Shown piece by piece: positions 54,730 to 64,000 of a stretch of 64,000 nt of DNA. The stretch comes from Rhyzopertha dominica (Eukaryota; Arthropoda; Insecta; Coleoptera; Bostrichidae): contig QCXZ01000041.1 of NCBI GenBank assembly GCA_025024175.1, forward strand, positions 46,991,786 through 47,055,785, written 5' to 3'. The position numbers and the translations under genes were made by a program. A model generated the notes under the pieces. That model was given only the letters and a program-made list of their open reading frames with translations, had not been told where the DNA came from and ran no database searches. Each line of letters starts with the position of its first letter. Position 1 is the stretch's first letter.

Positions 54730-56761
54730 TAGGCCGTTCATAAGTACAGGCCGGCAGGCGGTGAATGTGACGTCACAAGACCGGACCCATTTTCTGCAGT
54801 GGCTGCGTGCAGCAGTTTACTTCGCTCTGCCTAAAATACAATTTGCGAATAATTCAAGCTTATCTTCACTAAGAGAGGCAATTCCTTATATAGTATATCT
54901 AGCATTGCCTTAAGAAGAAGCATCTGGACGATTGTTTAATCAGCTATTTAATAAATAGACGTAACATTGCTTAACGTTTCAAGAAAAACATGACTTGATT
55001 TGTCTCTTTTCGTACGGAGTAAAACGGACGGGATAGCAATTTGCATTCGATTTATTGTAGAGCACAAACTATCAACATTAGTTATCAGTAATTAAGGCCT
55101 AAGCTTGAATCTATTTATGACGCGAAACGTTTAAACGTGGCTGGCGATCGCACAAAATCCTTGATAATAAAAATAATTGTGCAGGTGCGAAGTTGTAAAT
55201 AATTTGTAGTTACCTATGTCATAACAAATCAGACTATTTTAAAGAACGTGTACTTCATGAATTTACCCATCCAAAATTAAAATCCGGTGTGTGTACCTCA
55301 CACGTAAAATAAATTAAGCACCTAACATCATAGAGATTGCTTCAAATTAACCGTGTTTTATTCGGACAGATGTTTAAATGAATAAATAAAATAGATAGGT
55401 ACAATCCAAGATCTCGAGCTAAAATGCTCAAGTACAAAAACTATTATCACCATCATACGAATTTCCGACCTTAGTTGATAGTATCACTCTTGATTTACTG
55501 GTTAAAGAGCTCGTATTGAAATAGTGACATAGAGACATAAGTCGTATGTCAAAGTGAATCCAACCCATCAGTTGTTTAATTTGGAAGCACGTAACAGTAC
55601 GTATTATGGTACATAAATACCTATATTATCGGATCAATGTAGATAATGTAACAGACAAATGAAATAAAAAAAACTGTAATACAATAATTAAATATATATT
55701 CTGAATAAAAACAGGTACATATAAATAGACTTAACATAGCCCATACATTTAAGAAAACGAAAATAAAATGCAAAGCATAAAAACGTAACTAGTAATATTA
55801 AAAAACATTAAAAACGCCATTTTCGACGAAAATATAGCACATTTTATTTGTATCGTCCAGATGTATTTTATTTATTTCTTATATTTAGAAAGCAAAAGAA
55901 TAAATACATGTTAATCATCGATAGGCCAAGACATATCCGACGATCCTGATCCGTTAAGTTATAAGGCAGACATTCAGAAGGACAAAGTGCAGACAGTAGC
56001 GTCTTTGAAATATGGGCTAAAATGAAACACAAATGCATAAATGTTGATATTTTGGAAAAGATAGTTATTTAGAAAGGATGTGGATATTTATAAAAGTGTC
56101 CCAACATTTTTACTTTCTACTCTATGTATATGGGTACCCCAATGCTTTTTACACCTAAGAATTTGTTTTTATTTCTTCAGTAGAGTTTCAAGTGATTGAA
56201 ATAAAATTTGGTATCGAGATTCGAAGCAACATAAAGACCAAAGCTAAATACGGGCTACTTATTTTAAATTATATCGATGTTACTAAGGAAATGATAAATT
56301 TAAGAAAGAACATTCTACAAGCGAGGCATTTTGGCATGTTTTAATTACCTATTCATTATTCACATGACTTATATTGACTTCTAAAGCTAGCGGTTGCTCA
56401 ATGTTCCACACTTTATAAAAAAATATAAGAAAACTTTAAACACTTGATAGATTAGCTATACTTTTTTATCTTTTGATGCCTACAAACGTGTCCTAAATTC
56501 ATCATTTTTAATAATAAGCCAGGGAAACATCACCGCGACGACGTTTTAAGTTTTTATTGTGATACAGAGTGTAAAGTACAGCAATTAAGTGTAGAACAGT
56601 GCTCAATGAGCGGTATCAGCAGTTTCCTACTATTCTCTCGTAATAAGTGCACATGGCTACTAAAAGAGTATATGGGAGTTCTGGGCGAAGTGGACCGATT
56701 TTGTGACGTAGGCGTCGAAANAGATAGCGCTACATGCCGGCCTGTTGTAATGAACGGCCTA
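54730..56761. mobile_element. DNA transposon, 9-bp TSD, possibly Mutator-like
   Basis: A 2032-bp element flanked by a perfect 9-bp duplication GGATCATGC (54721-54729 and 56762-56770). Inverted ends TAGGCCGTTCAT-(4)-ACAGGCCGGCA are followed further in by a shared ACGTCACAA block (54770s and 56702s). A 9-bp target duplication is characteristic of Mutator-like elements, though the ends do not show a familiar consensus. The interior is AT-rich and has no recognisable transposase, so this copy is non-autonomous. Confidence 0.8.
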
Positions 56762-57084
56762 GGATCATGCAACCTACAAATTTTGTTGTTAAATGCATAA
56801 GCATCAGCGAAAAGAGATATTGAAAACCATCTGTGAGCACCTCATGCAAATTTCAGTATCAGCAGCACTATTTACAGATTTGTACCAAAGTGAACAATAG
56901 CTACTGATAAAAAAACAGTAAGATGTAGAAAATTAGCAGGAAGAAGCACCTGCTTCAATGCGTTGTATGTGGTATATTTACGGATACAAGAAATAAACGC
57001 TCGAAATTTTTGCACACTCCCGTTACTACATTTGCAAGTTTTATAGTAGCATATGAATCTTCCTAACCACATCACTTCGTTTCA

Positions 57085-57140
57085 ATATTGGTACAAAAAC
57101 ATGCAATGCTGGAACTTGTATTTGTATCACCCTGTATGCA
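57085..57140 (-). repeat. Single transposon end (CAGGGTGATACAAAT)
   Basis: On the minus strand, TA is followed by CAGGGTGATACAAATACAAG, resembling a Tc1/mariner end. No partner end was found; the assembly gap lies about 220 bp to the right. Confidence 0.35.
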
Positions 57141-57361
57141 CGAAACAAAGCGGTTTTCAAAAAATCATCGAAAAACAAGGTTTACTTAAAATAACTCCTT
57201 GAATTTTTTCGGGCGTTTATTAACTATCATGTGTAACGTTACTTATAAGCTGCTGATGTTTATTTTGTGGAGTCCTTTTGTGTTAATTTTTCTTATTGTA
57301 TTTATTTGTAGGTTCTGGCTCCTTATTTTTATAAATTAAAGACACTTTTTTCTAATAATAT

Positions 57362-57461
57362 NNNNNNNNNNNNNNNNNNNNNNNNNNNNNNNNNNNNNNN
57401 NNNNNNNNNNNNNNNNNNNNNNNNNNNNNNNNNNNNNNNNNNNNNNNNNNNNNNNNNNNNN
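57362..57461. other. Assembly gap (100 N)
   Basis: Exactly 100 consecutive N, the usual placeholder for a gap of unknown size. Any frame crossing it is an artefact. Confidence 0.99.
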
Positions 57462-58793
57462 CAAGAGTACTTTAAACAATCGGAGGTTAAGAAGAACTGA
57501 TTTCCCCCAGTTATTCAAGTTCTCAATTTGGATACAAACACACACCTCCTATCCACCCATATTATGCTATTTACCCAATCACATGCATTTTTCTCAAGAT
57601 GCGTCTTTTAGGCTCAGCCAATACGATTTTAGCTAATAAATTTCGAATATGTACTTGTAAGTAATATGATCATACACAGTGCCGAACTGATTTGTCAATT
57701 TTACGAGATCCCCTGTCTCGTTCAACCTGTCACCCTAACGAAAGTTACTGCGTCTCAGAGACGCCAGCACTTGTATTCAACATCTCAAATTGCCGGCCAT
57801 ATGGTAAACCACTTAAACGTTACATGCTCAGTTTTACAAAATTTCATGCCTATCGAATTTCCTATTTTTCACCTAAATATCATGCTTACGAAAATTCTAT
57901 TCTCACACTTGGCTCCAGTAGTTTTTTCGTGCATTTTACTGTATTAGCGAGGTTGTTCGAAAACCTTTAATGGATGCAATAATCCTCTATCCTTTTGGAG
58001 CGTATTTATCATTTCCTTGTTTCATTTTTTGTTTTGGCGCTGCCTGGAAGATTTTTAATAGGCCGCAAATGCAACCATAACACCCTTAACCGCACATGTA
58101 ACGACCACAACCGCAACGCCTCCTATAAATATGCAGGTATACGTCTGAAAGCGCCACAGATAACAATCAGTCAAACCCTGCAAATTCAATTCTCAATATG
58201 TCTATCCGAACTAAAAGGGTGTGTGGCGGTAATTGTCGGTTAAGGCAATATAACGTTAAATGTTGGCCCTTTTTATTTGATATACTGCCCGCTTGTCGGC
58301 TAGATCCTACCAACACAGATCGGTTAAACAAGGCTTATGTGTGAGAGACGTAAAGGCTATTGGCTCTGATTCAAACTCAGCAAGGGACCGCCTCGAGCCT
58401 GCGGTTTGATATTATCTCACACTGTCGCCAATATTTCTCGAATGGAAGCTGTCCAGCAATTTCCAGGGCAGCACTTCTAGAATCGATTTCGCTTTATCTC
58501 GGTTATGCTTCCAGCTTCATTGAATTTCATAATTAAAGGCACAGCATCCGTGCAACTCGAGCGTGAAAGGAACTGCATGTGGGAGGCTTTCCGAACTTGT
58601 AGGTTTCATTTCATCTTTTACTTGTGGCACATTACATTCCCGTTTCAGTCGATTAATTAAGAGATATTATGACACTTAAAGTACCTACTTATACGTAAAT
58701 ATAATCGGGTATAAAATAAAGTGTCAATTTCTGATTAAATCTAAAAAAGCGTATGAGGCTGTCTATCAAGTGAGCTGCAAAACTAAGGTTAAT
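57462..58793. other. Spacer, nothing recognised
   Basis: Frames at 57666-57970 and 57995-58243 have no known domain. The 58290-58600 segment is GC-richer but unassigned. Confidence 0.35.
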
Positions 58794-59753
58794 AATACGC
58801 TATATTAGTGTGACGTACATAGATGTGGGCCATTTTGCTGTGGTACGTCATGATCGTGGATCAAAACAAACCAAGTTCTCATAATGTGCGTAAAGGAGTT
58901 CAGTGTTTGGTGCAATATTTTAGTTTTAAAAGAATATTTTAAAGTGTTACTGTGTATGTTTGAGTAGTTTACACTCCTTCCTTTACTTAGCAAGTATTAC
59001 AAACCGAAATTGTATTTAGATACAATGAATTGTTGAAAAGCTTAAGATACACGTACGTACGTGTGTGTAGTATTACAGTTCAAGATGTACCATAAAATGG
59101 CAATGTCTTAGGTCCTTGAATGTTCTCGTTATAATGAGAGAGAAACTTGTAATCTTCACGGCACTTCTTTTAGGTTGTTTTTCAACCACAGATTGCAACC
59201 AAATAGAACTGCGGTTTGTAACACTTACTGAATAATACGAATTAATGTAAATCATTCAAAAATACACACTGACACTCAATGTTCAGAGCAAAATAATAGT
59301 TTAAATCGATATTTTAAAGTGTTACTGTGTCGGTTTGAATTTATATTTGGTTGCAACCTATTGTTGAAAAATAATGCAAAATAATTGCTGCATAGTTTAT
59401 ATTTTATTATGTTTCTCTCTCATTATAACGAGAACATCCAAGGACCCAGCACGTTACTATTTTGTGGTACAACATGTAAATTGTAATGCTGTACACACGC
59501 ATCTATTGTAGGTTAAGCTTTTCAACAATACATTGTAACTAACTGTAATTTCTGTTTGTAATACTTGTTAAGTAAATCGAAGGGGCGTAAACTACTCAAA
59601 GATATGCACTAACACTGCTAAATATTCTTTTAAATTGCACCCACCACTGATCTCCCTTACACACATTATGGCAACTCGGTTTGTTTTGATCCAGGACTTT
59701 GACGTACCACAGAAAAATGGCCGACACCTACGTCACCACTAATATAGCGTATT
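58794..59753. mobile_element. Foldback element with ~450-bp inverted arms
   Basis: The left arm starts AATACGCTATATTAGTG at 58794. The right arm is its inverse, ending at 59753. The arms match over nearly their whole length with divergence and indels; shared blocks include GGATCAAAACAAACC, ATTACAAAC and CTCGTTATAATGAGAGAGAAAC. The spacer around 59200-59330 is short. No transposase was seen. A related partial copy lies at 655-1210. I could not define a target-site duplication. It behaves like a long-TIR MITE or foldback transposon. Confidence 0.88.
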
Positions 59754-60740
59754 GCAGACTTCTGACATAATATCAACAGCTGGCGTTTAAATTATTATTG
59801 TAATGTAATGGTTACGTAATCTTTATCAACGCTATCCATTAAAAATTGTATATGACGCAGTGTTTAAATAATAGAAGAAAATCGAAGGCTTTNTAAATGA
59901 TGCGCATATGACTACAAATGACTTCAGTAAAGGAAGTCAGTTTCCACAACAGTTTAACATTTTTTAATATTATAGAGATTAAATGGTGGTGATATATACA
60001 CACAAATAAAACAAAATTAGTCCCTAGGCTGAAAAAAACTACCTTTTTAAATACCTATTGCATTGTAGAAATTTTTGGCGAAGACAAAATCGAATAGGTG
60101 TGATAACAAATTTTTTTGACATTATTTAATTGCTTTTACATTGTCTGAGTTGTGTTCACTCCATCTGTTGTTATAGTATGGTCAAAATACGCAACTTCCT
60201 GTTTAAGAAATTCGGATTTATTTAGTTAGCTTTGAAATCAGTGCCGCGGAGCCTTTGGAAAACTGTTCGCCAATTATTAATATGCTTTTGTAAAGATAAG
60301 CTACCTAATAGAGTTATTCATGTATTAAGGACATAATAAGCTTTTTATGGTTCATGGCGCTAAAAAGTAGGGCGCTGTAGGAACATAAAAATCACTTATG
60401 CCCGCAACTCAAACAAAACTTTATGCACAATTAATATATTGAATATTTAAAAATAAATTATAATATAACTTTTTATCGGTTTTTAAAGAAATTCCCTACA
60501 TTTCATATTTATTATGGGTAGGCATTGCATCATGAAATCGCTTGCAATAGGAAGCAAACAGAATGATAATTCGTTTGACGTTTTGGCAATTAATTTTAAA
60601 CGCAATAAACTATCATCCTAGAATTATAATAAACGAAATTGAAGAAGCTGCCGAAAAGGCAAGAAATTGCGGCTTGCTGCTAGAGCATAGACATGAGTAA
60701 TTTTAATAACTGTCGTCAAGAATGAGAGATTTTTCATTCT
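59754..60740. other. AT-rich spacer, nothing recognised
   Basis: No supported feature. Confidence 0.4.
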
Positions 60741-60744
60741 GAAT

Positions 60745-61330
60745 TTGTCATCAAAACATTATCCATCACCCTTTGAAAGGTTGCTAGAATATTTTAAGAC
60801 CAAAGGGCATGCGTAAGAATCCATAACGTTCAAACCCTTTTGAGAATGCCTTTCTTGAAATACCGTTTTTGTTTACTTCTATTTGATAAAAACTGCTGTC
60901 TATCTATGGTAGGAAGTATTGATAACGGGCTATTTTATCAAGGAGATCGTTAATATTAGGCAGCGAATACTAATCATCTATAATCTTTTTGTTTAAATTC
61001 CGATAATCAGTGATGATTACATTTCCGTTTTCCTGTGGCGTCAAGTTTTTTGGAATCAACCATATCGGTGAATACAAGGCCGAATAACTAGATTGGATTA
61101 ATTTTTGATCGAGCATATAATGTTTTAGAATAAACAGGAATTTCTTAAGATGTACCTATATAGTGTTTGATTTGGTTAGTAAATGTCAACNGGTCGGATG
61201 CATTATAAAATGTATCGGCACATTCAGTACAGGTATCGATTATTTCTGTTCGTTCTTCATTGTTAAAGTGATCAAGACGATAAGTGCGTTGATTTGATTT
61301 TTTATTACTTGATACTGTAATTTAATTTTT
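60745..61330 (-). pseudogene. Gypsy (17.6/297-like) reverse transcriptase relic
   Basis: From about 61310 the minus strand reads YRLDHFNNEERTEIIDTC, then LTFTNQIKHYIGTS and EIPVYSKTLYARS. After a frame change come YSPIWLIPKNLTP, ITDYRNLNKKIIDD and LPNINDLLDKIARYQYF. Next is motif A with its Asp kept (IDSSFYQIEV), followed by AFSKGFERYGFLRMPFGLK. The order is that of the pre-RT linker and first half of a gypsy RT of the 17.6/297 type. At least three stops and two frameshifts occur. The YLDD motif and all later domains are missing. Confidence 0.88.
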
Positions 61331-61689
61331 ACATTTGCTAATATTAAATATCCCTGTTTGAAATGTAATTTTGCTTTCAACATTTTGAGTTTATCTAATC
61401 AAATTAGTCTCTTGTAACGCATGAACTATGAAAATATATATCCCACCATTACATCCGCCCATATTGTAAAATGCGTTTTAATATCTTTTTAAACGTAGAA
61501 TTATAATCCGTCCACACAATAATGGTTAACCATGTATAATTAAAAGAATGATTCTCTAATAAAAAACCATCGCGTTTTTCGATAACAATAAAATATGGCA
61601 ATATACTGCTGCGTGTCATTAGATAATGTGACGCCATCAGCGCCATTTATAGACCAGAACTGCAGGCATGCAGATGTGGTGTTAATAGG
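61331..61689. other. Possibly more of the gypsy relic
   Basis: Directly upstream (minus) of the RT relic, where a protease region would be expected, but no active-site motif is visible. The two minus frames (61449-61836) show no domain. Confidence 0.3.
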
Positions 61690-61900
61690 ACACTGCAATC
61701 CATTAGCTAGTGCGAAAGCTACCCTATATAAAGCTCGGGTTGGCGCATGGGTGGAAGTCTGAAGTCTGATTCCAAAACAGTGAAACAAGCAAAAACCGAG
61801 TGAACCGAGCAAACCAGGTGTATCAAAGGGTTTCAAGAGCTATTTAGGGTAGTATAGTGTTCTGAATAGTGATTTACCGAGTGTTATAAAAACCTTAAAA
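61690..61900 (+). repeat. Gypsy LTR promoter fragment, second copy
   Basis: CTACCCTATATAAAGCTCGG followed by GCGCATGGGTGGAA parallels the LTR promoter at 50095-50140. Downstream, a stretch with GTGAACCGAGC and GTGATTTACCGAG may be the untranslated leader. The orientation is plus, opposite to the gypsy RT relic beside it, so it is a separate insertion. Confidence 0.6.
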
Positions 61901-62309
61901 GGTAGTTACCAAACTAATATTACTGATCGTCTTTTGCATGGTTGTTGATGCATTATTGACTCCAAATGTATATTTACTTACTTTAATTATTGAAAAGGTA
62001 GAGATACATAATATATGCATAAAACTTATACCTTAGATAGAATATTGTAGATGAAATCACGAGAATATAATTGCTATATTAATCCCGTAATCTTTTTTCA
62101 CCAGGACTTTAAATATACAGTAAGTTTTACATAAAAAGTATACCCACAATACTTCAGAAAGGTCAAACAAAGAGTCGGAAAATTCAATACCATTAATCAT
62201 AAACAGTTCAAAAATAATGAAATAGTGAGGAAAAAACCGTGATAAACAGATGATGCTGTTAATATATTAATGAATGGGGTGAACTTTGCCGTAAAACTAT
62301 AGCTACTAC

Positions 62310-62460
62310 AAAAATTAAGCTAATGTCATTTGCAGACTTTTCTATGAGTGTTCTTCCGAAGAATGAAGCTGATAAAATCGGAATGGATGTGTGTCGCGCT
62401 ATATGAACACGCAGACCCAAAGTAGCATCTAAAGAAGTAAGGGTTTTATCGGTTTTAAAC
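62310..62460 (+). pseudogene. Possible LINE RT scrap
   Basis: TKIKLMSFADFSMSVLPKNE resembles the FADD motif region of R1/jockey-type LINE reverse transcriptases (the second Asp would be Phe). Nothing else nearby confirms it, so this is a weak call; chance similarity is a real alternative. Confidence 0.25.
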
Positions 62461-64000
62461 TGAGAAAAGTATATCGTAATAACTAGAGTTGCGAATAAAT
62501 GTTCAGGAACAGTGATTTGACATACATTACATTATGAGATGTAGAACAGATAACCACAAGATGGGGAGTTGTACAAAAACATCCTATCTCAAAAAAGTTG
62601 GAATTACTTATGATCTCGTAATCTCTTTTTAACAATTTCTGCTTGCATGGTACAAAAGTAGTACGGATTACTCAAAATCATAAAGCTAATGTTACCCTAA
62701 AGCACATACTCAGTACGGTTGACGACATGCTTTCTCTACTTACGAAAGTACCCGAACCAGAAATGATAGTATGACTAAGTATGGTGAAACGATAGGTAAA
62801 TTATCTAAACACTGTTTAAAATCCACATATGTTTTACGGGACGGTAGTTTTTACAAAGTAAAGTCTGTTACTTCGTGCACCATTATTTTTTAAATACTAA
62901 AATATAAAGTATAGCTTAATTCAATGCTTGCAATTAGCTTTGAATACCTACTTCTCGAGCTTTTGAAATGTTTATACGCAATAAGTGAGTTTACACCTGA
63001 TCAACTAGNTACGACACAAATAGATTTGAGTGCTGCAGAAGATTATATTTTATCCAGCGTGGTTGAGATTTCCCAAGAGAACGTATAACCTACACTACTG
63101 CAAACCCATACAGGGAGGAAAATGAGAAAGATTCTCTTACTCCACGCTAAAGCTCAAGGCACACATAAACGAGTACCTAGCTGTTCAGTTAAAGCAAGCC
63201 TGTTCATAGTAAAACACGAGCTACTTCCCTTGGCATTATCCACAAATTTCGAAGGTGATAAAATATTCAAGATGTTTGCTGGTATGTAATAACATAATTT
63301 TACTGCAGTCATATGAACAGTAAATGTTGATATTTTACAGGGCCTATGTATAATACAAGAGATGCGCAAAAGAAACATCTATGACAGAAGTGTAAAGCAA
63401 ACTTTATTACAATCGTGTAAACGCAGCTTTATATCCTGACAAAATGGCGGCCGGGAGACAAAAAAGTATAGGGTGTTGACAGGAGTGCGTATTATGGTTA
63501 AGTATGTATTTGCTTATTCTGTGGTTTAACCGTGTTTCAGAACAGGTGACGTCACAGCTGTTACGGTGACAAGGTATTGGCGTTTTGGAGCAAAATTTGA
63601 AACGGAATTTAAAGACATGATTTTTAAAGCTTTTAAACGGTTTAAAAAGCAATAATTAATATTCGCGGCTATATGTATAGGGTACTTATGCACAATTTAG
63701 AACACTTTTCCAAAAATTGTCAACATCCCTATTACGCAGTGTTTTACAAAATATCTTTTATCATATCCCCTAATTTTCTCACAACTTAATCGTTTTTGTT
63801 GGAAATTTCTATTTTTATTGAATGTGCCAAATTTTCTCTGTCTTCTTAAAATGATTCGTGGTTCTTCACTCATACATAAAAACAAATCCCTGCGAACGTT
63901 TATGAACGAACCGCAAACCTGGTGTGGGGGCCATCTTGTAGGTGTAGCTTGCCAAACCAAATCCAACAGTTAAATGGCAACTGAAAGTTGTCGAGAGGCT
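62461..64000. other. AT-rich spacer, nothing recognised
   Basis: Frames at 63154-63378, 63407-63652 and 63697-63966 (all minus) show no recognisable domain. The last 100 bases are GC-richer. Confidence 0.35.

Noticed and set aside
57336..57545. Minus ORF across the assembly gap
   Set aside because: It consists mostly of unknown residues from the 100 N.
1..64000. CRISPR array, prophage or bacterial operon
   Set aside because: No spaced short direct repeats, no ribosome-binding sites or dense ORFs; the window is plainly eukaryotic TE-rich DNA.

Overview
The window looks like intergenic or intronic DNA from an arthropod, most likely an insect. It is AT-rich, carries no rRNA or intact tRNA gene, and shows no host protein-coding gene that I can recognise. 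Nearly everything identifiable is a transposable element (TE) or TE relic: Tc1/mariner, hAT-like, a possible Mutator-like element, a TTAA-flanked element, several Ty3/gypsy-type LTR retroelements and several non-LTR (LINE) retroelements. The only intact TE reading frame is a mariner transposase (356 aa) at 31042-32112. One 100-base N gap lies at 57362-57461, and single Ns are scattered throughout.

Layout, 0-16 kb: partial copy of a foldback repeat (655-1210), a tRNA-derived SINE-like relic (about 1440-1660), an LTR/primer-binding-site/gag relic (5490-6755), a dead gypsy integrase (9115-9395), and immediately after it a convincing hammerhead-ribozyme fold (9640-9697). A minus-strand LINE (11721-13163) has a tetranucleotide tail and 21-bp target-site duplications (TSDs). 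A second LINE RT scrap lies at about 15660-15935.

16-30 kb: an hAT-type element with 8-bp TSD that keeps a BED-finger exon (16635-17727), a long perfect hairpin (19166-19267), a dead mariner-like transposase (20900-21805), a MITE (23229-23605), and an R2/R4-like LINE fragment with its RT and C-terminal CCHC motif (28005-29215).

30-37 kb: a nested stack. A decayed minus-strand gypsy element (gag, protease, RT, RNase H) was split inside its RNase H domain by a 1621-bp solo LTR with a 4-bp TSD, and was also hit by, or is bounded by, the intact mariner.

37-64 kb: an hAT end, a 919-bp TTAA-flanked element, an LTR relic, a 2246-bp Tc1/mariner element with about 265-bp inverted repeats, a minisatellite of about 50/100-bp units, a decayed gypsy element whose LTR region contains a 68-bp-arm palindrome, a second dead mariner-like element (52317-53617), a 2032-bp element with 9-bp TSD, a 960-bp foldback element, and a gypsy RT relic.

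Between the TEs are moderately GC-richer islands of 200-500 bp without convincing ORFs (for example 4690-5110, 13200-13740, 22720-23020, 36790-37260, 46540-46770, 49060-49330). Two of them hold clusters of TTTATTG or TTTATG motifs of the Caudal/posterior-Hox type. My inference is that they may be cis-regulatory elements of a distant gene. I could not test this without comparative data. Frames, spacings and repeats were read by eye, so boundaries of decayed elements are approximate.
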